A stretch of DNA of 64,000 bases from Bacterioplanes sanyensis (GTDB lineage: Bacteria; Pseudomonadota; Gammaproteobacteria; Pseudomonadales; Oceanobacteraceae), in assembly GCF_014652515.1 (NCBI RefSeq), contig NZ_BMYY01000002.1, positions 141,450 through 205,449 of the forward strand, given 5' to 3'. Below are positions 14,728 through 23,478 of this stretch, piece after piece (within the stretch, counting starts at the first letter, position 1; each line of letters opens with the position of its first letter). The notes under the pieces are model-generated. The model was given only the letters and a program-made list of their open reading frames with translations, searched no databases and was not told the DNA's origin. The translations under genes and the position numbers were made by a program.

Positions 14728-15076
14728 TCAGGCGCGCATGGCCCGGGGCGATAAGCCAAACCATTGGCGACAGGCCCGGCTGAAATTGGCCGGGTCACTG
14801 TAGCCCAATAAGCGACTGACGGTGTGAACACTTAAGGCGCCACAACCGAGCAACAATAGCCGAACAATTACCGAGCGCTTGCGCCTTGGTTGCTCCACCA
14901 GCTGTTGATGATGACAACCTTCACCCCAAGCGACGCTGCAAGATCAGCGCACTGCGTTCCGATTCTGTTGCCATTTGCTCAGAGCGCAGGAATGCCAATC
15001 ACTTCCACCGCTGCAGTTCAGCCAGCAGACTTTGGGTCAAAGGGAAAGTAAGCCAGTCCAGCAACAGCCTGTGCAT
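14728..15076 (-). pseudogene. AraC-family regulator, decayed C-terminal part
   Basis: Reading the minus strand from the TGA at 14728 gives an unmistakable second AraC helix-turn-helix, with VSRLLGYSDPANFSRA then FGLSPRAMR. That frame is blocked at 14944 by a stop. The preceding sequence continues in another frame as SERSALILQRRLG, where the first helix-turn-helix belongs, and further upstream as RLLLDWLTFPLTQSLLAEL, again with stops. At least one frameshift (near 14932) and nonsense changes are present, and no N-terminal ligand domain remains. No start codon allows an intact product. Confidence 0.8.
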
Positions 15077-15218
15077 GATGGCTTGCTTTTTTAAGGTTCA
15101 TTTAAACAGCACCTGATAGTCTTTAACCCATGATCCAGAGAGCACAGCTGCCGTTTTCGCAAAACTGCAAAGTGACTTGGGTAACTTACTTCAATCCTTA
15201 TTCGATGAGTAGTCAACA

Positions 15219-15758
15219 ATGTCGAGAAAACTTCTTGTTTCGATTCACCTTTATCTGGCCGCTTTCTTTGCCCCCATGGTGATTATCATGGCCATTTCCG
15301 GTGGCTTGTATCTATTTGGGATCAAAGGCCAAATGAATTACCAGCAGGTGGCCGAGGTTACAGCCCCCGAATGGTCACAGCAGTCCGATGAGCGCCAGCA
15401 GCAGGTAAAAGCTCTATTGCAAAGCCAGCAGCTGGACAGTGACTTTGAGTATGTGAAAATCAAAGGCGATCAGTGGTACACGCGGCCTACCAGTCGTGAG
15501 CATTTTCGCTTGCAAATGCAAGATGATCTCGTTGTGATCAGCCGCGCTGAGCCAAATTTACAAGCCATGGTGATGGAGTTGCACAAAGGCCATGGTCCGG
15601 GCTGGTTTAAATGGTTTGAAAAATTATTCGCCGTAGGCCTGCTATTTATTATGGTGTCGGGGCTGGTATTGGGCTTGCAATCGCCGATGTTAAAGAACAA
15701 AACCTTGGCGCTGAGTGCGGGCGGTTTACTGGTATTCTTGCTGTTGGCATTGGTATAG
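15219..15758 (+). CDS. PepSY-type membrane protein
   Basis: 179 residues. An N-terminal membrane helix (LYLAAFFAPMVIIMAISGGLY, residues about 12-32) precedes a periplasmic region of about 90 residues, followed by two more helices around 135-178 with the connecting MVSGLVLGLQSP. The HLYLAAFFAP start and the MELHKGHGPGWFKWFEKLFA stretch resemble PepSY-associated TM proteins linked to respiratory or iron reductase systems. The role here is unknown. The neighbouring AraC remnant could once have been its regulator (inference). Convergent with the chemoreceptor at 15802. Confidence 0.72.
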   Translation: MSRKLLVSIHLYLAAFFAPMVIIMAISGGLYLFGIKGQMNYQQVAEVTAPEWSQQSDERQQQVKALLQSQQLDSDFEYVKIKGDQWYTRPTSREHFRLQMQDDLVVISRAEPNLQAMVMELHKGHGPGWFKWFEKLFAVGLLFIMVSGLVLGLQSPMLKNKTLALSAGGLLVFLLLALV

Positions 15759-15771
15759 CACTTCACCAGAT

Positions 15772-15801
15772 GGCGAGTGGATAAAGAAACTGTCACTCGC
15801 C
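15772..15801. terminator. Bidirectional terminator-like hairpin
   Basis: Perfect 8-bp stem GGCGAGTG/CACTCGCC around a 14-nt loop, placed exactly between two convergent genes and ending at the stop of the chemoreceptor gene. T tracts are short, so efficiency is uncertain. Confidence 0.6.
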
Positions 15802-17334
15802 TTAAGTGTGAAAAAACTCTGTGGTTTGCTGCAACGCTTGGGCTTGTTGGCTGATGTCTTCGGCAGTGGCAGATAATTGCTCCGACGCCGAAGCATTTTG
15901 TTGGGTAACGCTGTCCATTTCTGACATGGAGCGGCTCATCATTTGAGCGTTACTGGCTTGCTCGGCGGAGACGGATGATATTTGTTGCACCAGCTCGGCG
16001 GTGCGCTCAATGCTGGGGACAATTTCTTCTAAAAGTTGGCCAGCCTGTTGGGCAATGGCGACGCTATTGCTAGCTTGCTCACCAATAGTGCGTGAGGCTT
16101 CCTGACTGCGGGCGGCGAGCTTGCGTACTTCGGTGGCGACCACGGCAAAGCTTTTGCCACTCTCACCAGCTCGGGCGGATTCGATGGCGGCGTTAAGGGC
16201 AAGCAGGTTGGTTTGATAGGCAATGTCGTCAATGATGGTGATGTTTTCTGCGATATTGGACATGGCGGTTACTGTGTTGGTAACGGCCTCACCGCCTTGG
16301 CGAGCTTTTTTTGCCGACTCAATAGCGATGGCTTCGGTTTGTCGGGCATTGTCGGCATTGCGGGTAATCGATGATGCCATTTCTTCTACCGATGAAGTGA
16401 TTTGTTCAATGCTGGACGCTTGCTCGGTAGAGGAGGTGCTGAGTGCTTGCGAGGTGGCGTTGAGTTGTTCAGAGGCGCTGGCCAGTGATTGCGCACCGCC
16501 TTTGACGTTGTCCACTGTGTCTCGCAAGTGATCGTTCATATCCTGCAGTGCGTGCAGTAACTGCGCCATTTCATTGTTGCCTGTCACCCGAATATTTTGA
16601 CTGAGGTTGCCCTTTGCTAGCACCTTGGCAAACGACAAAGCACGGTTGATGGGGAAGATAATGCTACGGCTAACCCAGACGGCTGACAGAATGACTATCA
16701 CCAGCAAGCCTAGGGCGACCAGTGCCAGTATCGACTCCAGCTGCATAAGGCCCGCGTCGGCTGTGGCGTGTAGGCCGTCGACAATGGCGTCGATGTCTTC
16801 AAGGTAAAAGCCCGTTCCCAGTACCAGATCCCAGCGTTCGAGATAAATGGCATAGGAAAGTTTGGGTGAGGCGACGGTTTCACCCGGTTTAGGAAAGTAG
16901 TAAGTTACATAATCACCGCCTTGTTGAGCGGCAGTGACGAGCTCACGAATCAGGTAGTTCCCCTTGACGTCTTGTAAATTCCAGTGATTTTCCCCCAGCC
17001 CTTTATCCATTGAGCCGAGTAATACCCGCGTTCCATCGCTGTGATAGCCAAACATATAACCGTTGTTGCCATACTCTAGTGCCTTGAGGATGGGCAGCGC
17101 CTGTTGCAGTGAAGCGCCGCTGTCATAAAGATGGGTGACAGCGGTGGTAGCCATGCGCACATAGCTTTGCAACTGGTCGCGCTTGAGTTGGATTAAATTA
17201 TCCTCGGCTTGGGCGGTTTGCTGTTGTGATAACTGGCCAATTTGAATATAAGCAACGCCAGCCAGTACTGAGGCTAACAACACGACGGGAACAACAGCGA
17301 GCAGGTGCAGTCGGGTTCTGATTGAGATATCCAT
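15802..17334 (-). CDS. Methyl-accepting chemotaxis protein with sCache sensor
   Basis: 510 residues. An N-terminal membrane helix (residues about 10-30) is followed by a periplasmic single-Cache domain with [19 protein letters not shown] and the [11 protein letters not shown] end block. A second helix (about 193-215) and a HAMP segment lead to the signalling domain, whose hairpin tip reads [24 protein letters not shown]. sCache_2 receptors usually sense small carboxylates, but the ligand cannot be read here. The C-terminus lacks a NWETF-like CheR tether. Not within a che operon. Confidence 0.92.
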   Translation of the reverse strand: MDISIRTRLHLLAVVPVVLLASVLAGVAYIQIGQLSQQQTAQAEDNLIQLKRDQLQSYVRMATTAVTHLYDSGASLQQALPILKALEYGNNGYMFGYHSDGTRVLLGSMDKGLGENHWNLQDVKGNYLIRELVTAAQQGGDYVTYYFPKPGETVASPKLSYAIYLERWDLVLGTGFYLEDIDAIVDGLHATADAGLMQLESILALVALGLLVIVILSAVWVSRSIIFPINRALSFAKVLAKGNLSQNIRVTGNNEMAQLLHALQDMNDHLRDTVDNVKGGAQSLASASEQLNATSQALSTSSTEQASSIEQITSSVEEMASSITRNADNARQTEAIAIESAKKARQGGEAVTNTVTAMSNIAENITIIDDIAYQTNLLALNAAIESARAGESGKSFAVVATEVRKLAARSQEASRTIGEQASNSVAIAQQAGQLLEEIVPSIERTAELVQQISSVSAEQASNAQMMSRSMSEMDSVTQQNASASEQLSATAEDISQQAQALQQTTEFFHT

Positions 17335-17706
17335 ATGCGATTACCATATATCCGTTTTGATCGGAGGACAGAGATGCATGGCTGTCTCAGAGGTTATACA
17401 AAATACTCGCAATGCGTCCGATTTTGACGCCTATTGGCACTTGAAAATACGTCTTAAGAATGATGAAAAATACGCCACCGATACAAGTTTCAACACCATA
17501 GATATGCATTAAGACCCTATGGGCTTTATCTAAGGTGTTGATATCTCGATTATTTTTTGTCGAGTGAGGGATTACGGGGCACTACTCAGATAGGAACATG
17601 CTCGGCAAGCCAGCCTTCACCTATGGTTAAAGAACAATCTCATGCTTTATGTTGATCTACAAGGGTGTGGCTTCTAAGCATAAGAGGCGAGGACGTGGCA
17701 TAAAAA
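17335..17706. other. Intergenic region
   Basis: About 370 bp between two minus-strand genes. It must carry the chemoreceptor promoter. No RNA gene, long repeat or known operator was recognised; the sequence is AT-richer than its surroundings. Confidence 0.5.
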
Positions 17707-18426
17707 TCAGTACACCAAGTTAGGGTAAAAATCACAGACTGACTGGTCAATTAGCTCTACATTGGTGTTGCAATCCCAGTCAATTTTCCCTCCAACAGAG
17801 CTGAATGTCGGTGTCAGACGCACAATGGCAGGTGTTGGCCAGCCTGCGTTGGCTTGGGCAGCGATAATGCCATGACTGATTTTGACAGCATCATACTCCT
17901 TACTCTGCACGGGTGCTTGCCGACCTAAATCGGTCAAGTCTGATGGAAACTCACCGTGCAGGTTGGCGTATTGATCGACCTCGAGTTTGATGGGGGTGAG
18001 CGCTTGCAGCAAACCGGCAAAGCGAGCGCTGTGACGGTAACGCTCTTGATGGTTTAAAAAAGTTTGATCTTGCTCGTCCATAGGGGGTGTCGCGTCTTTT
18101 TCTGCAGCTTTTGCTGCGACAGTTTCTATTTGGCACTGCCAGCCCCAACTTTCTTGTTTGGCAACAAATTCAGCCGCTTTACGCTCGCAATAGCCGACGG
18201 TTTTACTGGCTTGCCACAAGGTTTGCTGTTGGCCATCTTTTTGATAATACACCGCACAAGGAATTTGCTGCCCTACTTGCTCGTAGGCAACCCAAATAAG
18301 GCGCTGCTGGTCTTTATGGGTACAGCGATATTGCTCGGTGACTACCGGCTCGGCAGCTTGCAGAGGAAAAGAGAGCAAGCAACTGGCGGCCAACCCTAAC
18401 CAAGCTGAACGGCGAACAATGGTCAT
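17707..18426 (-). CDS. Periplasmic protein with pilin-like C-terminal region
   Basis: 239 residues with a Sec signal peptide ending LQAAEP. Residues about 30-100 form a Cys-containing domain (YRC, PCAVYY, GYCERKAAEF, WGWQC) that likely has two disulfides. The C-terminal part from about residue 140 (IKLEVDQYANLHGEFPSDLTDLG, shortened here to its shape) continues into RLTPTFSSVGGKIDWDC and closely resembles the globular head of type IV pilins such as PilA, including the C-terminal Cys pair. The pilin prepilin motif and N-terminal helix are absent, so it cannot polymerise the usual way. Function unknown. Confidence 0.7.
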   Translation of the reverse strand: MTIVRRSAWLGLAASCLLSFPLQAAEPVVTEQYRCTHKDQQRLIWVAYEQVGQQIPCAVYYQKDGQQQTLWQASKTVGYCERKAAEFVAKQESWGWQCQIETVAAKAAEKDATPPMDEQDQTFLNHQERYRHSARFAGLLQALTPIKLEVDQYANLHGEFPSDLTDLGRQAPVQSKEYDAVKISHGIIAAQANAGWPTPAIVRLTPTFSSVGGKIDWDCNTNVELIDQSVCDFYPNLVY

Positions 18427-18646
18427 AACGCGATATCCCTGAAGGTTGGTTTTTTGAAAGGCGCTATCCTAAGCCGCCAGTGTATGGCTGGCCAGTGCTA
18501 ACAACGCTGTTCAGCCATGAGTGTGAACAAGGTCCGCCCTGACTTGTGCGCTAGGGCACTTCTGACTAACTCCACACAGCTCTGCGCGAGTGCTGCGGGC
18601 TTTCAGAGCAAGGCAGTGATGGCAGCAAATGGCCAGCCCTTGCGCC

Positions 18647-19999
18647 TTATGTAGCGCTCAATAGTTGCTCGGCAGCGCTTTGGTGACGCTGCATTAGCTC
18701 CTTGATATCACCACCCAACCACTGTCCTTGCTGCACTTTCCAACTGCCATTAACCATCACGGCATCGGCGCGCTGAGCGCCGCATAGAACCAAGGCCGCC
18801 AAGGCATCATGGGCACCGCTGAAGCGCGGCTCGTCCAACTTAAATAGCGCGATATCGGCTTTTTTGCCGACGGCCAGCTCACCAATATCGTCGCGATTAA
18901 GCACACTTGCAGAGCCTTTGGTGGCCAGCTGCAATGCATCCAAATGGCTGAAGGCATCGGCTGGATAGCGTAAACGTTGAATTAATAAGGCTTGTCGCAC
19001 TTCCTGCATTAAATTGCTGTGGTCATTGGATGCACTGCCATCGACGCCTAACCCCACCGGGCTGCCAGCTTGTTGCAGTTCATTCACCGGACAAATGCCC
19101 GAGGCCAGCACCATATTGGAGGATGGGCAATGGCAGATCCCTGTGCCTGTTTGGCCTAAACGCTGGATTTCCTCACGATTAAAATGAATGCCATGCGCTA
19201 ACCAGGTGTGTGCGCCTAACCAGCCGACGGATTCAAGGTAATCCAGCGGCCGCTGACCAAACTGGGCGATACAAAACGCGTTTTCATCCTCGGTTTCGGC
19301 CAAATGGGTATGTAAGCCTACCCGATATTGTTGCGCTAATTCGGCTGTTGCCGACATCAGCTCCTGCGTGACCGAAAACGGTGAGCAAGGCGCCAATGCG
19401 ATTTCCAACAAGCCATGCTCATCTTGTTGATGCCAGCGGCGGATCAAGCGCTCACTGTCATCCAGAATGTGTTGCTCCGTTTGCACCACCTCTTTGGGAG
19501 GCAAGCCGCCGTCTTCTTGGCTGAGCGACATTGAGCCACGGGTCAAAGTGGCGCGCATGCCCAATCGCAGGGCGATTTCTGCTTGCTGGTCGATGGCGGC
19601 ATTGAGCGCTTGGGGAAATAAATAGTGATGGTCTGCAGCCGTGGTGCAGCCCGAAAGCAGCAGTTCGACCAGCGCCAACTCCGTGGCGACGGCATGCCAC
19701 TCTGGCGTCAGCCCGGCCCAGACGGGATATAAACTTTGTAACCAGGGAAATAGCTTTTTATTTAATGCCACTGGGCAAGCACGGGTGAGGGTTTGATAAA
19801 AATGGTGATGGCTATTAATTAAGCCGGGCAACAATACGTGCTCGCTGGCATCCCAGGTTTGATCGATCACGGTGTTAGGTTGTTGGCCGCTGGCCACCAG
19901 TTCCACAATGCGGTCGTTGCAAATGACGATGCCGTTGTCGGCATTTTGTGCATTGGCGGTATAGCAGGCGCGGGGGTGTTTGATCCAGATGGTGGTCAC
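18647..19999 (-). CDS. 8-oxoguanine deaminase (amidohydrolase)
   Basis: 450 residues. Family members convert 8-oxoguanine to urate, tying oxidised-guanine disposal to the urate pathway encoded nearby. Metal and substrate motifs are GLINSHHHFYQTLTR, HTHLAETEDENAF, WLAHGIHFN, CHCPSSNMVLASGI and GVDGSASNDHSNL, in the order and spacing of the atrazine chlorohydrolase/8-oxoguanine deaminase group. The close cousin hydroxyatrazine hydrolase is an alternative, but context favours purines. Transcribed toward the left, separately from the main purine island and away from the histidine kinase gene. Confidence 0.85.
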   Translation of the reverse strand: MTTIWIKHPRACYTANAQNADNGIVICNDRIVELVASGQQPNTVIDQTWDASEHVLLPGLINSHHHFYQTLTRACPVALNKKLFPWLQSLYPVWAGLTPEWHAVATELALVELLLSGCTTAADHHYLFPQALNAAIDQQAEIALRLGMRATLTRGSMSLSQEDGGLPPKEVVQTEQHILDDSERLIRRWHQQDEHGLLEIALAPCSPFSVTQELMSATAELAQQYRVGLHTHLAETEDENAFCIAQFGQRPLDYLESVGWLGAHTWLAHGIHFNREEIQRLGQTGTGICHCPSSNMVLASGICPVNELQQAGSPVGLGVDGSASNDHSNLMQEVRQALLIQRLRYPADAFSHLDALQLATKGSASVLNRDDIGELAVGKKADIALFKLDEPRFSGAHDALAALVLCGAQRADAVMVNGSWKVQQGQWLGGDIKELMQRHQSAAEQLLSAT

Positions 20000-20324
20000 A
20001 GGCGTCTCCGTTAATCGTGCGACGCACTGACACGCCGCACTCTGTTTCTGTAGGGCGCATAAGCGCCATCAACAGCAGTGACTTGCGTGTTAATCTGCTC
20101 AGCGCAGTTTATCAGAGTCAGGCTCGGCAGTAACGGTGAGTGGTTTATCGGCGTTATTGCTTAACAGCTTGTTACCTGGGCGCAGTCGTGATGAACCTGT
20201 CAGCGATGAGAATGCTTCCACGTCAGTACTGTCGCGCACTTGAGGCGGCTATAGCGGTTCAAGTGGGTCACTGCTAGGCTCACAGCAGGGGTCGCTGGGG
20301 CGGCTGGTTAGGTGGAGCTGATGC
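20000..20324. other. Divergent intergenic region
   Basis: About 325 bp between the 8-oxoguanine deaminase and a divergent kinase gene. No RutR-type operator like those at 28144 and 28221 was found. GGAG at 20314 is the ribosome site of the kinase gene. Nothing else was recognised. Confidence 0.5.
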
Positions 20325-21875
20325 ATGTCCAAAGCTGGCGTTCTAAGCCGCAAACTGCTGCTGGCGATCTTGCTCAGCAGCTCCCTGGTTACTTTGCTCA
20401 TGACGGGTTTTATTCTTTGGCGCGATTATCAAAGCGAGGTGTCGGATGCGCGCCAAGCGCTGGAGCACATTCAACTGACCTATTTGGATAGCGTTGCCAT
20501 CAGCTTGTGGAACATGGATGAAACCCAACTCGAAGCTCAGCTGCAGGGTATGGTCAACCTGCCTTATGTCGAAAAAGCGACAGTTAGTGATGAATTTGGC
20601 GTGGTGATCGAGGTAGGAGAAGTAAGCGCTGGTCAGCAGCTAGAAGCGCAAGATTTTGAGCTTCTGTATACGGCCAAACAACGTCATCATCAGCTGGGCG
20701 TGCTGACCCTGCAGGTGGATCATGAGCGCATCTTGGCGGCGGTGTACGGTAAGGCCGTGACGATTTTGGTTTCCCAGTTTGTGCGCACATTATTGATCTC
20801 GGCTGTGATCTTACTGCTGGTGAACCGCATGATCACTCGCCACCTAGATAGCTTAGCCGCCTGGGCGGATCGCGATGATTTAAGCGTTGGGCCGACGTTG
20901 CAACGTCGTGGACGACCGGATGAGCTGACCCGTTTGGTGCAGGCGATCGATCGGCAACGCCAGCGTGTGCTGCAAACACTGGCGGAGCGTGATTTGGCCA
21001 GCGCCCGCTTGCAAGAACTGAACAACACTCTGGAGCAGCAAGTTGAAAATCGCACGCGGCGCTTAAGCCAGGCGTTTCAGAGTTTGCAACAATCGATGGA
21101 GGAGCTGCGCAGTACCCAGCAGCAACTCGTCACGTCAGAAAAAATGGCGCAGCTGGGTGGTTTGATTGCCGGCGTTGCTCATGAGTTAAATACCCCGCTG
21201 GGCACGGCTTTAACAGCACACAGCTTTTTAAAAGAGCAGCTGCAACAAGCACAAAGCGACGACGATATGCGCGAGGCACTGGTTTTGCTGGAAAACAACT
21301 TGCAGCGTGCGATTGCCATCGTTAATACCTTTAAACGTTTGGCGGTACAGCCGCAGCAAGAAGCTCGACGACGCTTTCGCTTGGCTGACGTTGGTGTGGA
21401 GTTGTTTGACCTGGTGGCAGATTATGGCGTGGCTGATCGGCTGCAGCTGGATGTACAGCTGGCCGATGTTTGGCTCAACACCTATCAAAGCAGTTTTATT
21501 ACCGTGGTTCGCTCGATTTTGGCTAACAGCATTGAGCATGGTTACCCTGAAGGCGGGCCAATGCAGATTAGCATTACCGCGCGTTGTGATGAGGAAGATT
21601 GGCTAACGCTGGAATTTATCGACGATGGCATCGGCATGTCTGAGGAAATTCGTGCGCACGCCTTTGACCCGTTTTATACCACCCGCCGTTCACAAGGCAG
21701 CACCGGCTTAGGGTTACATTTGGTGTATAACCTGGTCAGCCAGATTCTGGCCGGCCAGATACGCGCGGAAAACAGCACTCGAGGTGCACATTTGGTGCTG
21801 ACGATTCCGGTGGATGTGACGCGTGAGGAGCAAACCTTAGCGAAGGGCTCCTCAGAATCGGACTCTGCTAGGTAG
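20325..21875 (+). CDS. Orphan membrane sensor histidine kinase
   Basis: 516 residues. Two membrane helices (about 10-28 and 147-166) enclose a periplasmic sensor of roughly 110 residues that contains SVAISLWNMDETQLEAQLQG, typical of a small sensor class also found in diguanylate cyclases. A HAMP-like stretch and coiled coil (residues 205-275) lead to the H box GVAHELNTPLGTAL, then ANSIEHGY (N box), DDGIGM (G1), FDPFYTT (F) and GSTGLGLHLVYN (G2). No response regulator gene is adjacent. Convergent with the TetR-like gene, leaving six bases between stops. Confidence 0.88.
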   Translation: MSKAGVLSRKLLLAILLSSSLVTLLMTGFILWRDYQSEVSDARQALEHIQLTYLDSVAISLWNMDETQLEAQLQGMVNLPYVEKATVSDEFGVVIEVGEVSAGQQLEAQDFELLYTAKQRHHQLGVLTLQVDHERILAAVYGKAVTILVSQFVRTLLISAVILLLVNRMITRHLDSLAAWADRDDLSVGPTLQRRGRPDELTRLVQAIDRQRQRVLQTLAERDLASARLQELNNTLEQQVENRTRRLSQAFQSLQQSMEELRSTQQQLVTSEKMAQLGGLIAGVAHELNTPLGTALTAHSFLKEQLQQAQSDDDMREALVLLENNLQRAIAIVNTFKRLAVQPQQEARRRFRLADVGVELFDLVADYGVADRLQLDVQLADVWLNTYQSSFITVVRSILANSIEHGYPEGGPMQISITARCDEEDWLTLEFIDDGIGMSEEIRAHAFDPFYTTRRSQGSTGLGLHLVYNLVSQILAGQIRAENSTRGAHLVLTIPVDVTREEQTLAKGSSESDSAR

Positions 21876-21881
21876 GCGCTG

Positions 21882-22520
21882 TTACTGAGGGCTGGGCTTA
21901 AGACCGCAACCGGTCAAAATCATGTCTTGCAAAAAGTGGGTAATGCGCTCGATGTCTTCGAGCTCGTATTGGCGCTTATTCGACACCTCCAATACCTGAG
22001 TTTCAAAGTCGGCGTAGTGCTGGGTGGTGGACCAGATCATAAAAATCAAATGCATGGGGTCCACTGGACGCAGCTTGCCCTGGTCTATCCAGCTTTGAAT
22101 CACGGCGCTTTTGTCTTTTACCCAATGGCGCATTTCTTGGCTTAAATGTTCTTTTAAGTGCGGTGCACCCTGGATAATTTCCATGGCAAAGATTTTGGAG
22201 CCGTTGGGGTTGAGGTAGGACTGTTGAACTTTAACGGCAATAAAGCGGCTCAGCACTTCTGCTGGGTCATCGGCTGGGCTAATGTCTTCCAGCACTTCGT
22301 TCCAGCTCTGCATAATATGACTTAATAAAGCCTTATACAGATTGGCTTTGCTCTTAAAGTAATAATGCACATTGGCCTTGGGAACCTCCGCACGATCGGC
22401 GATGGCCTGCATACTGGTGCCTTTAAAACCGTTGCGAACAAACTCACGCTCAGCGGCGGCGAGGATGTTTTCCTCATTGCGCTCACGGATTTTGCCCGGC
22501 TTATACTTCTGTGTGGTCAT
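21882..22520 (-). CDS. RutR-like TetR-family regulator
   Basis: 212 residues, the length of E. coli RutR. The N-terminal helix-turn-helix reads FKGTSMQAIADRAEVPKANVHYYFKSK (split: motif residues about 40-66), with the KANVHYYF block characteristic of the RutR group. The C-terminal part contains GSKIFAMEIIQGAPHLKEHL and LIFMIWSTTQHYADFE, matching the RutR/YcdC ligand domain. RutR senses pyrimidines in E. coli; here, placed within the purine import genes and near two RutR-type operators, it probably senses a purine-pathway compound (inference). ATG 22520 has AGGAAG upstream; the longer frame is less likely. Confidence 0.85.
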   Translation of the reverse strand: MTTQKYKPGKIRERNEENILAAAEREFVRNGFKGTSMQAIADRAEVPKANVHYYFKSKANLYKALLSHIMQSWNEVLEDISPADDPAEVLSRFIAVKVQQSYLNPNGSKIFAMEIIQGAPHLKEHLSQEMRHWVKDKSAVIQSWIDQGKLRPVDPMHLIFMIWSTTQHYADFETQVLEVSNKRQYELEDIERITHFLQDMILTGCGLKPSPQ

Positions 22521-22569
22521 GATCAACTTCCTACAACAGCTGGTAATCACAAAGGGCAGCCAGTGCTGC

Positions 22570-22715
22570 CCTAGGGGAACCTAAAAACCCCTTTTTATCA
22601 TTTTGGTGTCGTTAAAAATCGCCAAGCAGTGCTCATTTACTGCAGTAAACTCCGCTTTGTTGACGATTTTTGCCTAGCCAAAATTTCGACTCTGAGGTTT
22701 TTAGAGGCCCCTAGG
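22570..22715. repeat. Long near-perfect palindrome, about 146 bp
   Basis: Arms mirror around the centre at 22642/22643. Outer blocks CCTAGGGG/CCCCTAGG (22570-22577 and 22708-22715), CTAAAAACC/GGTTTTTAG (22581-22589 and 22696-22704), ATTTTGG/CCAAAAT, AAAAATCG/CGATTTTT (22614-22621 and 22664-22671) and a perfect central TTTACTGCAGTAAA all line up, with one-base bulges. It begins 13 bp beyond the stop of the Tsx-like gene and ends before the TetR start. A MITE-like relic or an extended transcription barrier are the main options. Confidence 0.8.
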
Positions 22716-22728
22716 TTATCATTAACGC

Positions 22729-23460
22729 TTACAAATGCGCTTTGATGATAAAGCTTACTGCATTTTGGTCCTTGTCTTCATCATCGATGAATTTCAAACC
22801 AAACTTGTTGTTCCAGTAGCTGTATTCCACACCGACTTTCACCTTGTTGCTGATCCCCAGTGCCGGGCCAACGTTATAGGTGATTTGTGGGTTGAAGTGG
22901 AACTGGGCGTCCAGGTCTTCGGTTGCGGTGGAATAGTCGATGTAACCATCAATATTGAAATTGCCCTGGTTCCAGCCATAGGTCAATGTCAGCTGATGGT
23001 CGTTTTCAACATTTTCGTTGTTGGCGTAGAAATAGGTGGCGCTGGCGTAGTTTAGGCCCGGCACCGCCAGGTCAGCGCCAACACCGTACAGGTAGTTGTC
23101 CTGCTGGCCAGAGGCGTCGCTGGTCGAGCCAAACTCGTAGGTAAAGGCAGCGTTAATGGCGCTGACAAAACCGTCCATTTTCACCAGGTGAACCTTGGGT
23201 GAAAACTCACCGTAGGTTTCTTTAAACTGAGTGCCGCCTTCTGGCGTTTCGCCAACATGGCGATCGACGAAGAAAAACAAGCCGCCCCAGCTATGACCAG
23301 AGGCGTGCTCCAGTGTCATGGTGGTGAGTTTTTCTTCGGGTACCAGCTTGTAATCTTCGCCATACAACACAGACACACTGTTATCTGCCCAGTATTGCTC
23401 TGCTTGAGCGGGGACCGCAATGGCGGCGCTTAACAAGGTGCCAATGACTACTTTTTTCAT
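22729..23460 (-). CDS. Tsx-like outer-membrane nucleoside channel
   Basis: 243 residues with a Sec signal peptide ending PAQA/EQ. The mature start WADNSVSVLYGEDYKLVP, the alternating hydrophobic strands and the closing aromatic residue pattern fit the Tsx (Channel_Tsx) family of 12-strand barrels that pass nucleosides. It lies directly behind the BMP/ABC importer genes on the same strand, 18 bp from the binding protein gene, so it should supply nucleosides or bases to the periplasm for that importer. E. coli Tsx is larger (about 294 residues). Confidence 0.82.
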   Translation of the reverse strand: MKKVVIGTLLSAAIAVPAQAEQYWADNSVSVLYGEDYKLVPEEKLTTMTLEHASGHSWGGLFFFVDRHVGETPEGGTQFKETYGEFSPKVHLVKMDGFVSAINAAFTYEFGSTSDASGQQDNYLYGVGADLAVPGLNYASATYFYANNENVENDHQLTLTYGWNQGNFNIDGYIDYSTATEDLDAQFHFNPQITYNVGPALGISNKVKVGVEYSYWNNKFGLKFIDDEDKDQNAVSFIIKAHL

Positions 23461-23478
23461 GACTGCTTTCTCTCTTTA

